Source of the DNA: Prevotella communis
Lineage (GTDB): Bacteria > Bacteroidota > Bacteroidia > Bacteroidales > Bacteroidaceae
Length of the DNA stretch: 64,000 nt
Reading direction: 5' to 3'
NCBI RefSeq assembly: GCF_022024175.1
Contig: NZ_CP091794.1
Coordinates: forward strand, 3,472,001-3,536,000
Part shown: one piece after another, positions 33,136 to 42,073 of the stretch
Layout: each line of letters starts with the position of its first letter
How positions within the stretch are numbered: position 1 is the stretch's first letter
Notes under the pieces: model-generated
Databases searched by the model: none
The model's input: the letters and a program-made list of their open reading frames with translations, nothing else
Told to the model about the DNA's origin: nothing
Translations under genes and position numbers: made by a program

Positions 33136-34881
33136 TTACTTGATGAATCGATAGGATTCATTCGCGTTGATTATTGCTTCAGGAAGTACTGCTTCAGTAT
33201 TCGAATCAACAAGTTGTCCATAGTTGGTATGATGAACTCTGTTGCCTTCTCTGATGAATAAGCCTGAGTCTTTATTTTCATCGCGACTGATGGCGTTGGC
33301 CCAGCTATCTCCCTCGGCATAGTAGATGGTAACGCCGTTGACGGTGAGGGTCAGCAGTTTCATCGTCTTCTTCACCTCCACCTTGTCGATGACGTAGCCG
33401 TGCTTGGCTTTGATCTTCACCTCGGTTTCGGGGTCGATGCCGGTCTTGCTTGCTTTGCCGTTGGCGTCGATGGTGACGGACCCGCTGCCTACGGTGACGC
33501 TTTCAACCTTGCCCTTCGAGAAGTCGTTGGCGGGCTTCACAGCGAGGTCGTACTTCTCCACGACGGTGAACTCGCTGCTGTAAACGGTGCCGTCGTAGGG
33601 GCTGTTCTCGTCGGTCTGCTCGGCCTTAATCCAGTAGTAGCCGGGCTTCATGTCGGCAAGGAAGGCTTCGAGGGTGATGGGGTTGTCCTGGTCGTACTCG
33701 ATGGGTAGGCTTGAGTCGTCGCCCACGAGCACCTTGATGGTGATGCCGTCGGCAGCGATGATGTTCTGAGCTTCAGCAGCGGCCAGCGGGTCGATGAGCT
33801 GGATGGTGAGTGCCTCGGCGGGCTGATACTTGCCGTCGCTGCCCTTCTTCACGACGATGTTGCCAGAGCTGGGCAGTCCGCTGAAGATGACGGGATTCGT
33901 CTCGTCCTGCATGTCGCGCACCAGCATGTAGTTCACCGTGGCGTCGAAGGGGGGCATGGTGAACGATGCCTCAGTGAATAGATCCTGGGCACTTGCCGCA
34001 TTGGTGGTCACTTTGATGGGGGTAGGCAGCGGCTCCAGGTCGCCCACGAAGGTGACGTTGACGCTGCTGAAGTTGTTCTGATAGGTGCTCAGGTGCTCGG
34101 CGAGCACGTGGCACTGGGTGGCCTTGCCTGACTTGAAGTCACTGCTGGTATTGCCCCAAGTCAGGTTGTCCGGGTTGGCGTAGAGATTGACGTCCGATAT
34201 GGCTGAGCTGAGCGTGAAGGCATAACCGCCGATGCTCGTCACCGTCGAGGGGATGGTGATTGATGTCAGGCTGCTGCATCTGCCAAAGGCACCAGTGCCG
34301 ATGGCCGTCAAACCTTCGGGCAGGGTGACGGAGGTTATGGCTGAGCAGCCCATGAAGGCAGCTTGGCCGATGCTCGTCACCGTCGAGGGGACGGTGATTG
34401 ATGTCAGGCTGCTGCAGTCGCTGAAGGCATTAGCGCCGATGGCCGTCAAACCTTCGGGCAGGGTGACGGAGGTCATGGCTGAGCAGCTGCTGAAGGCACT
34501 TTCGCTGATGCTCGTCACCGTCGAGGGGATGGTGACTGATGTCAGGCTGAAGCAGCTCATGAAGGCATTAGGGCCGATGGCCGTCAAACCTTCGGGCAGG
34601 GTGACGGAGGTCAGGTTGGAGAAGAAGTAGAAGGCATTAAAGCCCACGGATGTTACGCCGCTCTCCACCACCACGCTGGTGATGTCTCCACTGTTGCCGT
34701 CCCATGGCCGGTCGGAACCGTTAAGGTAGTCCGCCATGCCACCGTTGCCGCTGACGGTCAGCGTGCCGTTGTTGAGTGTTACGGTGCAGTCGCCGCTTTC
34801 CCACTGCGTCTGCGCCCACGCTCCGCCGACTGCCGTGAGTAGCAGCGCGAGCGTCATTATATATCTTGATATTGTTTTCAT
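33136..34881 (-). CDS. BspA-type leucine-rich-repeat secreted protein
   Basis: A 581-residue exported protein (MKTISRYIMTLALLLTAVGG, then AWAQ). Residues about 60-215 hold six TpLRR units of about 23 residues, each with TSVTLPEGLTAIG or TSITIPSTVTSIG and NAF or AAF. DNA of alternate units is nearly identical (for example GGCAGGGTGACGGAGGT recurs), so copy number may vary. The C-terminal half is beta-rich (SFTMPPFDATVNYMLVRDMQ, KKGSDGKYQPAEALTIQLID) and is followed by a bacterial Ig-like or InlB-like region. Probably surface-exposed and adhesive. It has no sorting-type tail. Confidence 0.75.
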   Translation of the reverse strand: MKTISRYIMTLALLLTAVGGAWAQTQWESGDCTVTLNNGTLTVSGNGGMADYLNGSDRPWDGNSGDITSVVVESGVTSVGFNAFYFFSNLTSVTLPEGLTAIGPNAFMSCFSLTSVTIPSTVTSISESAFSSCSAMTSVTLPEGLTAIGANAFSDCSSLTSITVPSTVTSIGQAAFMGCSAITSVTLPEGLTAIGTGAFGRCSSLTSITIPSTVTSIGGYAFTLSSAISDVNLYANPDNLTWGNTSSDFKSGKATQCHVLAEHLSTYQNNFSSVNVTFVGDLEPLPTPIKVTTNAASAQDLFTEASFTMPPFDATVNYMLVRDMQDETNPVIFSGLPSSGNIVVKKGSDGKYQPAEALTIQLIDPLAAAEAQNIIAADGITIKVLVGDDSSLPIEYDQDNPITLEAFLADMKPGYYWIKAEQTDENSPYDGTVYSSEFTVVEKYDLAVKPANDFSKGKVESVTVGSGSVTIDANGKASKTGIDPETEVKIKAKHGYVIDKVEVKKTMKLLTLTVNGVTIYYAEGDSWANAISRDENKDSGLFIREGNRVHHTNYGQLVDSNTEAVLPEAIINANESYRFIK

Positions 34882-34937
34882 ATATTGTATTTCTTTATGT
34901 TGTTTATACCTTTTATATATATACATTCGCGAGGGGG

Positions 34938-36623
34938 TTACTTCAGTTCCGACAGCTGGTCGGTAATGTCGGTGCCGTTCACGCTGATGCTGGTGAAGGA
35001 TGCGACATCAAGGTCGCTACCCTTCCATACCTCGTAGGTGTTGGCTGTCGGGTCGAAGGTGACCTGGAATCCATACCAACTCCATCTATCAGTGAAGGAG
35101 TTCGTGCCGCTCCCCTTGAATATGAGCTTGCCATTCTCTACAGACAACTGTTTAGGACCGTTGCCACCGCCAAGCTGGCCCGTTCCGCTGACAAAGGTGA
35201 ACGTGCCATTGTTGTTGGTGAAGGTGCAGGTACCGTCATCTCTGTATTTGAATGCGATGACTACCGTTGCGCCGTTCTCGAGTGCGGTGGCCAGCGTCGC
35301 CGCCCCTCCCTTCTTCACCTCCACCTTGCGGAACTTGTAGCCGTCGGCGGCCTTGAGCTTCACCTCGCTGCCCATCTTCACGCCCTCGAGCTTACCCTCG
35401 GTGACGGTGGCGGCTGCGCCACCTACAGTAACGGTAGCCTTGCCACTCTCGATGGTGTTGGCGTTAGCAGCAGTGAAGGTTGCGGTATACGTCATCTCCT
35501 CGAAGATGGCCGTGATGATCATATCCTCCTCACCGGGTTCGATGGTGATCTCGCGCACCAGGTCAGTGCAGTCGGAGGCATCGCTCCAGCCCTTCAGTTT
35601 GTAGCCCTCTGCAGGTATGGCCTTCACCTTGACGGTAGCCGTCTGAGCCACGGTAAAGGTACCGTCGCCGTTGACAGTCACGCCCTCGGGAATGCCGCCA
35701 TCTTTATAGAAGGTAATCTTGCTGACTTCGGTGGAGCAGCTCTGGAGCGTGAGGCTCTTGGTGGCTTCGCCTTCCCATACGGCGCTCTTGCCCTCGAAGG
35801 TCCAATTGTCATTAGGCTTTATGTTAGGGTTATATTCACCATAATTATCAATCATCGTGAATTCGATGCGGCTGAAGGGGTCGCCTGTGGTGCTGAAGGT
35901 AACGGTAGAATTATCTTCCCACTGGTTAACGAAGAAGCTAAGACTATGCAAATAGTCACCAGCCTCAGTGATCTCATTGATATATGCATCCTGGGTGCTG
36001 GTCATAGTGATGTCATCTACGGTATATTCCTTGGTATTAAACGTCCAGCCGCTCCATGTGTCAGCCGTCCATTCCACTTTGGTTTCGCCACCCATGCTTA
36101 CGCTACCCTTTTGGACGTCGTTGGCAGCAAGGGTCACCTTGGTAGGAGCATAGATAGGAGTCAGCACCACGTCGCTGCCGGGCATGGTGAAGGTCCACTG
36201 CTTGGTATTAGCGGCGGGTTCGGCCACGGGGGTTACCTCGATGGCGTCGCTGGTGGTGTAGTAGAACTTGTAGTTATCTTTTTCACTAAATAAATTTTCA
36301 TGAGTAAGTGGAAGTTCACCTACATTTACTTTGGTCCCAGCATTTTGAACCAACTTAAATGAATTGCTGCTTGCGCCCGCTCCGTAAATGATGAGAACTT
36401 TGTCCGCCGGGACGGAATTGAGAAGGGCCTTGGCCTCGTCATCGGTCAATGAGGAAAATTCCTTGAAGCCTGGCAGGTCGTCGACTGTCAAAGGCGTGTC
36501 ATCGTTGTTCCATTCCGAGGGCACTGTTAACTCTTTAAGGATCACGCCGTCCGTGGCCCACGCGCCCGTGACTGCCGTGAGTAGCAGCGCGAGCGTCATT
36601 ATATATCTTGATATTGTTTTCAT
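34938..36623 (-). CDS. Secreted beta-rich protein with InlB/Big_9-like modules
   Basis: A 561-residue exported protein (MKTISRYIMTLALLLTAVTG, then AWA). Two InlB B-repeat-like modules are seen (KVKAIPAEGYKLKGWSDASD, GSEVKLKAADGYKFRKVEVK). The region about 180-310 includes a WTFNTKEYTVDDITMTST module that occurs in other Prevotella secreted proteins. No catalytic motif. The signal-peptide codons and about 57 bases of upstream spacer match the neighbouring genes closely. It belongs to the surface array. Confidence 0.7.
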   Translation of the reverse strand: MKTISRYIMTLALLLTAVTGAWATDGVILKELTVPSEWNNDDTPLTVDDLPGFKEFSSLTDDEAKALLNSVPADKVLIIYGAGASSNSFKLVQNAGTKVNVGELPLTHENLFSEKDNYKFYYTTSDAIEVTPVAEPAANTKQWTFTMPGSDVVLTPIYAPTKVTLAANDVQKGSVSMGGETKVEWTADTWSGWTFNTKEYTVDDITMTSTQDAYINEITEAGDYLHSLSFFVNQWEDNSTVTFSTTGDPFSRIEFTMIDNYGEYNPNIKPNDNWTFEGKSAVWEGEATKSLTLQSCSTEVSKITFYKDGGIPEGVTVNGDGTFTVAQTATVKVKAIPAEGYKLKGWSDASDCTDLVREITIEPGEEDMIITAIFEEMTYTATFTAANANTIESGKATVTVGGAAATVTEGKLEGVKMGSEVKLKAADGYKFRKVEVKKGGAATLATALENGATVVIAFKYRDDGTCTFTNNNGTFTFVSGTGQLGGGNGPKQLSVENGKLIFKGSGTNSFTDRWSWYGFQVTFDPTANTYEVWKGSDLDVASFTSISVNGTDITDQLSELK

Positions 36624-36682
36624 ATATTGTATTTCTTTATGTTGTTTATACCTTTTATATTATATACGCGCGAGAGGGGCGG

Positions 36683-38383
36683 TCAGAAGCCGAGGACTGG
36701 CCTGACACGAACGCTATTCGACTTAATGTAGGAGTCCCAATACTCGCTGGAGAATATCCATGAGTAATTGCCACCGTCATACGTGGCAGACCAATAGCCG
36801 CTAGTAATTGCCGTACCGCCAACTGTGGTGATATAGGCATTCACATTGCCGTCGTAAGTCGTGCCGTAACTATCACTTACCGTCGAGCCGAGGTTGGTGA
36901 ATATCGCCTCGTAGTCGCTCTTCTGTGCCACGGCCCAGTTAGACACGGTGGTCTCGCCCAGCGTTTCGTAGCTCGACAGGTTGCCGCGGGCGCCAGCATC
37001 GGGCAGCACTTTCAGCGTGGTGCCGGCGTAAGAGGCAGACGTCCAGCCGTTGATGGTGTTCCATGTCTGATTCGTTGCGTCCTGCAGGGCGAGAATCAGG
37101 CCGTGGCCCGTTTCCGTCACCTTGCCCAGGATGCCCACTGCGGTGCAGCCGTCGGGAACAGTAGTCTTAGCGTCGTGCAGGTGGCCTGCGGCGCACACCA
37201 CCTTGCCGATGTCCGCAGCCGTAGCCTCAGAGGCAATCGGCCCGTCCCATGTCGGAGCAGCCGCCTTCTTCTCGGCCTTCACGCCGATGACTTTCTTCGT
37301 GCCGGTGTAGGTGACGGTGACGGTCTCGCCCTTCTTCACGCCGGCGTTGGGAATGGCGGTCCACTTGTCGGACTCTTCGGTGCCCTCGGCGAACTCAACG
37401 GCGTAGGTGGGCTCGGGCAGCACGGTGACTGCGAGGCGCTGGGGGTCGGTGTCGCTATGCTCGTCGTCGCCCTTGATGTAGTACCACACGTAGTAGGTGC
37501 CTGCTGCGTCGATAGTCTCAGCCGTTGGGATGGCGGCTTCCCACTCGTCCTCGGCCAGTGCGATGGCGTCGGCCTGGGAGAAGTTCTCGCCGTAGATGAC
37601 GAAGTACATCAGTGTGCCACCGGTGACTGCGTTCTCAGCCAAAACTGCGAGCGGAGCCTCGGTCTTGGCAGCAGCATCCACTGCTGCGGTCAGCCCATTG
37701 TCTGCCAGAGTAGCCAGGTCGTAGTACTCCACGCTGACGGTTACGTTGCCACCGGGCATCTTGAACGTGCCGGTCTTCGTCGCAGCGTTCCAGGCGAAGT
37801 CGTCGACGGGGGTGCCGGAGGCGTTAGGCGTTGCTGCTGCAATGAGAGTGGTAAGACCTGTCGTCAGGTCTTCGTCGAAAGTGATGTTCATAGAACTCGA
37901 GTGTGAACTGTTGGTCAGCACGCAGCACCAACCGTCTTTGGACACAAACATGGCCGTATGCTCAACGGTATTGCTCACCTTGGCATAGGCGCAAACCACG
38001 CCGTAGGCAGCATGCTGATACTCGTTGGCCGTAGCATTCCACTGATAGAGGCGGAACACAGGCACATCGGTGCAGTTGTAAGTGTACTGATAATAATCTA
38101 CATCGTCGATTCCGTGTTTATCGGTCGTCGACCAGAGACCCATATACTCCAGTTTCCACGGGCCGGCCGAGGTGTTTTCTGCCTCGAACCCACTGCCTTT
38201 GTAACCTACATATGGGTTCGCGAATCCTGAAAGCGAGGCCGAAGCCGTTGTCTTAGGATAGGCAGGATTGCGTTGACAATCGTAGCAATACTGGAAGATG
38301 TCCTCTCCCGTCTGCGCCCACGCTCCGGTCGTCACGGCCAATAGCGCGACGAGCGTCAGTATTGTTTTCTTTAATTGTATCAT
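36683..38383 (-). CDS. Secreted surface-array protein with C-terminal FISUMP-like module
   Basis: A 566-residue exported protein (MIQLKKTILTLVALLAVTTG, then AWAQ). The middle has beta modules (TGTFKMPGGNVTVSVEYYDL, EKWxxIPNAGVKKGETVTVT-like). The C-terminal part reads KVVCAAGHLHDAKTTVPDGC and WSATYDGGNYSWIFSSEYWD, then VRVRPVLGF, typical of proteins of the fibro-slime/FISUMP group in gut Bacteroidetes. Function unknown. Its upstream region is the 41-42-bp minisatellite at 38440-38707. Confidence 0.65.
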   Translation of the reverse strand: MIQLKKTILTLVALLAVTTGAWAQTGEDIFQYCYDCQRNPAYPKTTASASLSGFANPYVGYKGSGFEAENTSAGPWKLEYMGLWSTTDKHGIDDVDYYQYTYNCTDVPVFRLYQWNATANEYQHAAYGVVCAYAKVSNTVEHTAMFVSKDGWCCVLTNSSHSSSMNITFDEDLTTGLTTLIAAATPNASGTPVDDFAWNAATKTGTFKMPGGNVTVSVEYYDLATLADNGLTAAVDAAAKTEAPLAVLAENAVTGGTLMYFVIYGENFSQADAIALAEDEWEAAIPTAETIDAAGTYYVWYYIKGDDEHSDTDPQRLAVTVLPEPTYAVEFAEGTEESDKWTAIPNAGVKKGETVTVTYTGTKKVIGVKAEKKAAAPTWDGPIASEATAADIGKVVCAAGHLHDAKTTVPDGCTAVGILGKVTETGHGLILALQDATNQTWNTINGWTSASYAGTTLKVLPDAGARGNLSSYETLGETTVSNWAVAQKSDYEAIFTNLGSTVSDSYGTTYDGNVNAYITTVGGTAITSGYWSATYDGGNYSWIFSSEYWDSYIKSNSVRVRPVLGF

Positions 38384-38439
38384 AATCTTAATGTTTTAAT
38401 GTTTCTTTGTTCTTGATTCTATTCACTCTAAATATCGAT

Positions 38440-38707
38440 TGTATTGACTACAAATGGAGTTTTTTGCCTCTGGGAGTGCTCTGTATTGACTACAAAGCCG
38501 ATTTTTTGCCTCTGGGAGTGCTCTGTAGTGACTGCAAAGCCACTTTTTGCCCCTGGGAGTGCTCTGTATTGACTACAAAGCCACTTTTTTGCCCCTGGGA
38601 GTGCTCTGTATTGACTGCAAAGCCACTTTTTGCCTCCGGGAGTGCTCTGTATTGACTACAAAGCCATTTTTTGCCTCCGGGCGTGCTCTGTATAGTCTGC
38701 AAAGCTC
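38440..38707. repeat. Minisatellite: six 41-42-bp units plus a partial one
   Basis: Units begin TGTATTGACTACAAAGCC at 38440, 38482, 38524, 38565, 38607, 38648 and 38689 (partial). Each continues through TTTTTTGCC and ends GGGAGTGCTC. The units differ by a few bases; period varies between 41 and 42, so no reading frame is kept and this is not coding. It fills most of the 377-base gap upstream of the gene at 38383. Confidence 0.9.
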
Positions 38708-38760
38708 GTCATCGTCTCCATCGTTTCCTTATACATTATATATATATACGCGCGAGGGGA

Positions 38761-40743
38761 TTACTCCGACAGGTAGAAGGCGATGTATATTATAGGTTTG
38801 CCGGTGAACCTATTATCATCCTTCAGCAGATCAACCGTCGAGGCGGCACTGCCCGTCCACGTGATGGTCGCATTACTAGAAATATCCCATCCCTCGCCGA
38901 GGTTTGCAAGATCCCAACCTTCAGCACCTTGGGGTTTCATATCGATCTTTGTGAACTTCTTGCCGGTCGGTGCCGTAAAGGTAAAGCCGCCGGATGCGTC
39001 CACTCGGAAACTGATGCCAACCTTCGTCGGATTTGAGCTATTTTTCCACGTGGCTTCTACCTGTTCGGCATTACCACGCAGCTTGACCTCATCCATCTCA
39101 TACTCGTCGGTGTCGTAGACAGAAAGTTTGCTGACGTTCGTAACGTCCCATATGATGTCGGCCACGGGAACCTCAATGGCCGTAGCCGCAATCTCGCTGT
39201 CGCTGTGCGTGTCGTCGCCCTTCACGTAATACCAAACATATACCGTGCCACTGGCGGTGATGGTCTCAGCCTTGGGCACCGCCTCGCTGAAGCCATCCGT
39301 CGAGGCAGGCTTCGTGTTCGTCGTGGTCAATGCATACATCAGCGTGCCGCCGTCGGCCACGCCACCGCTCACCAGCGCCGTGCTCTTGCCAACGCCAACA
39401 ATCGCCGCACCCGTCGGCGCCGTCGTCACCGTAGCCGGTTCCTTCGCCGCCGGAGCGTCGCTTGTAGCCTCCTGAACGAGACGGACACTGCACCCGTAGA
39501 AACGACTGCCGTCGCTCGCGGGAGTCAGACTGCCCGAACCGAAGAACACTCCGTACGTTTTGTCCGTGCCATAAGGCGTAGCAGACGAGTAGTCGCCGTA
39601 CGAGCCCGGATTGTTCACCCTCGAGCCATTCCGGTAGCCTGCAGCCGGCAGGAACACACAACCGGCTGTCTCCATCTTGGTCCAATCCTCAACGGTGTAG
39701 CTGTTGCCATTCCAGCCAGTGTTGCCTGTATCGTTGACACCTGTCGGAGCAGTCACGCCGTCGGGGTGAGTATAGGTGTCGGGGAAGAGGATAATGCCCC
39801 GTACATTGTTTACCATAGCCTTGGCATAGCGGCCGTTCTCGGTGCCGTTCACGGTAGATGCACTGCGGGTTTTGAACAGATATGTCCACTCGTCACTTGT
39901 CAGCGTGCGCCAGCCTGTGCCCATCGTTGCGCCCCAGTCCACGAAGTCGCCGGAATAATCACTGTTGGCTGCAGAAGTATTCATACCGTATGTGGTGGCA
40001 GATGTGCTCCAGCCGAACTTGTCCCATGCGTCTGCGCTGTAGCTTGTGTAATAGTCATACTGGTTGTCGAAGAAGCTCCACTTCGACGATTCGTAGCGCA
40101 GGTTACCCTTCGAGAAATACACCTGCTTCGTGTCGCTGACGCTGAAAACGCCGCTGAGGGCCCCGTCGGGAACGCTGGGAGCAGCCGCGTCGCTTGTAGC
40201 CTTCACGCCCTTCACCTTCAGTCGTCCGTTGTACTGCAGCGTCACGGTCTCCGAGCCGTCGCCCTTCAGTCCGCCGATGGGCAGCGCCTGGGCCTGGCCC
40301 TCGCCCACCTTCACCGTCCACTTGCCGGCATCCTTCACGCCGTCCTTCATGTAAGCGTAGAGGGGGGAGGTGGCGCTGACGAAGATGCCATGAGCATAAC
40401 TACCAAAATTTATACTGATGGTGGCTTTGCCATCGGCTATAACCGTCACCGGGGTGCTTGCGCCGTTTAATTCGCCAATGTTGACGGCGCTGGTGTTGTT
40501 GGAGCTGATTCCGGTAAGAGGCATTTCAAAAGAGGACATAGTGCTGATTAAATTACTGAATTGTTCACCCGTAACCGCCTCAAAGAGTTCGCCGATGGTA
40601 GTGGCGTAGGGCAGCGGCTGCTCCAGCGAGCGTGTCTGTTCGCGGTAAGTGGCCGTAATCAAATGCTTGGCGTCTTGCGCCCAAGCGCCCGTCGCCGCCG
40701 TCATGAGCAGCACGAGCAAAAGTAGTAATTTGTTTCTTTTCAT
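38761..40743 (-). CDS. Secreted FISUMP-type surface protein
   Basis: A 660-residue exported protein (MKRNKLLLLLVLLMTAATGA, then WAQ). The centre carries VYFSKGNLRYESSKWSFFDN, DKFGWSTSATTYGMNTS and WRTLTSDEWTYLFKTR, then VFLPAAGYRNGSRVNNPGSY, the pattern of the Fibrobacter succinogenes major paralogous (FISUMP) domain. Beta-sandwich modules lie on both sides. It is the first secreted gene of the array downstream of the small membrane protein. Ligand unknown. Confidence 0.75.
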   Translation of the reverse strand: MKRNKLLLLLVLLMTAATGAWAQDAKHLITATYREQTRSLEQPLPYATTIGELFEAVTGEQFSNLISTMSSFEMPLTGISSNNTSAVNIGELNGASTPVTVIADGKATISINFGSYAHGIFVSATSPLYAYMKDGVKDAGKWTVKVGEGQAQALPIGGLKGDGSETVTLQYNGRLKVKGVKATSDAAAPSVPDGALSGVFSVSDTKQVYFSKGNLRYESSKWSFFDNQYDYYTSYSADAWDKFGWSTSATTYGMNTSAANSDYSGDFVDWGATMGTGWRTLTSDEWTYLFKTRSASTVNGTENGRYAKAMVNNVRGIILFPDTYTHPDGVTAPTGVNDTGNTGWNGNSYTVEDWTKMETAGCVFLPAAGYRNGSRVNNPGSYGDYSSATPYGTDKTYGVFFGSGSLTPASDGSRFYGCSVRLVQEATSDAPAAKEPATVTTAPTGAAIVGVGKSTALVSGGVADGGTLMYALTTTNTKPASTDGFSEAVPKAETITASGTVYVWYYVKGDDTHSDSEIAATAIEVPVADIIWDVTNVSKLSVYDTDEYEMDEVKLRGNAEQVEATWKNSSNPTKVGISFRVDASGGFTFTAPTGKKFTKIDMKPQGAEGWDLANLGEGWDISSNATITWTGSAASTVDLLKDDNRFTGKPIIYIAFYLSE

Positions 40744-40830
40744 ACTGTTAATAGTTTAGAATATTAATAAAGATGTTTATACAATACTTGTTTGTTGTTC
40801 GGTATATGTTGGTTAGTGTTTTATAATGTG

Positions 40831-41022
40831 CTATGACAGGCACTGTTTTCGGAATGTTCCCTGATGGATTAAAAACTGATTTCGGCGGACCTCGCGCACT
40901 ATGACATCGTTCTTTTGCCGAAGTTCATCATTTTGGTGAAATAATCGCCAAAAGAGAACGGCTATGAGCAATATCAGTAGCACGACGGCCGCCGAAAGCA
41001 GGATAATAATAGTAGTAGTCAT
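40831..41022 (-). CDS. Small single-span membrane protein
   Basis: A 63-residue protein starting MTTTIIILLSAAVVLLILLI, one membrane helix followed by a basic, coil-forming tail (FHQNDELRQKNDVIVREVRR) and a C-terminal CLS. It lies between the array promoter and the first large surface gene, 87 bases before it. Function unknown. An ATG three bases earlier (41025) is equally possible. Confidence 0.6.
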   Translation of the reverse strand: MTTTIIILLSAAVVLLILLIAVLFWRLFHQNDELRQKNDVIVREVRRNQFLIHQGTFRKQCLS

Positions 41023-41063
41023 CAAATTAGGTAAAAATATATGTTGTTTAGCTTTTTCTGCTG

Positions 41064-41071
41064 CAAAAATA
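41064..41071 (-). promoter_or_regulatory. -7 element at the head of the surface array
   Basis: Minus-strand TATTTTTG, about 42 bases before the small membrane gene. The AGAC boxes lie upstream of it, from about -44. Confidence 0.5.
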
Positions 41072-41100
41072 TATAAAAATTATATATTATGCAATAGCAC

Positions 41101-41195
41101 AGACAAGATTACATATATTTTCAGACAAGATTACATACTACAAGACAGCATTTAGCATACGGAAAGACAGCGTTTAGTTTGCTGAAAAGACTGCG
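41101..41195 (-). promoter_or_regulatory. Five AGAC boxes: predicted regulator sites
   Basis: AGACAAGATTACATA at 41101 and 41123, AGACAGCATTTAG at 41143, AGACAGCGTTTAG at 41165 and AGACTGCGTTTTG at 41188. Spacings of 22, 20, 22 and 23 bases place them on one face of the helix. They lie between the membrane-anchored AraC gene and the array promoter, the likely target of that regulator. Confidence 0.6.
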
Positions 41196-41211
41196 TTTTG
41201 AAAAAGAACGG

Positions 41212-42033
41212 TTACTGATTCTGCAAGGCAGACTTGCGGAACTCGGTGGGCGTCATGCCGAAACGATGGCGGAAACATTTGCCATAATAAGCATAACTGC
41301 TGAAACCACAGTCGATAGCAATCTGAGAGACACTCTTATCGGGATGAGTGGACATGAGAAACGTAGAATACTCCAGGCGGAGCTCCTGCATATAGTCAGT
41401 GAGCTTAGCATACTGGCTACCCTTTGAGAAAGCAGCACCCACACGCTCCTTGGACAGATTGAAACGGTCCATGATAGTCTGGCGGTCGAAGTTCTTATTA
41501 AGGAACAGGCGTTCGCGCACGATGATATCGTTGATATAACGGAACAGCTGTTCATCGGAAAGGGTGCTGATGTCTGTTATATCGCTGGGAGAAACGGTGT
41601 TTTTCAACTCCTCTTGTATGTATTTCTCCCTGTAAATCATGGCCTCGTTAATCTGGTTGGCCAGCGACAGGTTTTTGCGGCTGATAATACGGTTCTTGCG
41701 GATAATGACGAAGACCAGGATAAGAACACCAATCAGAACGCCGAGAACGCTGTTCAACAGGTAGCGCTGACGGTTGTTATCAGTCTGCTGCTTCATGATA
41801 ATCTGATCGTAGTCGTGATAGATAGCAGCCAGTTCCTGAGCCGTTTTCACAACCCTCAACGTGTCTTTCATCTCGCCATACATATAGAGCGAGTCGGCCT
41901 CACCCATAATCCGAGCGAAGGAAGAGCTATCACGGACATCTGGCGAGAAGACACTCGGTTCACCGCTGCCCGTACAGTCCACGAGGAGTACCGGAGCTAT
42001 TGTCAGGATGATGAGGTATAATATCTGGCGCAT
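41212..42033 (-). CDS. Membrane-anchored AraC-type regulator
   Basis: A 273-residue protein with an N-terminal hydrophobic signal (MRQILYLIILTIAPVLLVDC), about 65 residues outside the membrane, a span (LLNSVLGVLIGVLILVFVII) and a C-terminal AraC/XylS DNA-binding domain. The HTH motifs include RQTIMDRFNLSKERVGAAFS and SVSQIAIDCGFSSYAYYGKC, then FRHRFGMTPTEFRKSA. The cysteine after the signal (VDC) may be lipidated. It probably controls the surface array encoded next on the same strand. AraC proteins fixed in the inner membrane are common in Prevotella. Confidence 0.8.
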   Translation of the reverse strand: MRQILYLIILTIAPVLLVDCTGSGEPSVFSPDVRDSSSFARIMGEADSLYMYGEMKDTLRVVKTAQELAAIYHDYDQIIMKQQTDNNRQRYLLNSVLGVLIGVLILVFVIIRKNRIISRKNLSLANQINEAMIYREKYIQEELKNTVSPSDITDISTLSDEQLFRYINDIIVRERLFLNKNFDRQTIMDRFNLSKERVGAAFSKGSQYAKLTDYMQELRLEYSTFLMSTHPDKSVSQIAIDCGFSSYAYYGKCFRHRFGMTPTEFRKSALQNQ

Positions 42034-42073
42034 AGTTTTAATAGCTTTATAGCTGATTAATATGCTAGTTTTT

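Noticed and set aside
34866..36293. A 475-residue open frame on the plus strand, and similar ones at 37103-37906 and 39205-40470
   Set aside because: They are antisense to the secreted surface proteins, which have signal peptides and known-looking modules.
38384..38439. A tRNA or other structural RNA near the array gaps and other spacers
   Set aside because: No cloverleaf, anticodon arm or CCA-type end was recognised in any gap longer than 70 bases; I could not run a search, so this remains a visual judgement.
38490..38702. Short repeat-encoded open frames on either strand
   Set aside because: The repeat period alternates between 41 and 42 bases, so the repeated unit shifts frame; no start signal or promoter.
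38440..38707. CRISPR-like array
   Set aside because: The units follow each other head to tail and the whole unit is conserved; there are no unique spacers and no cas genes.
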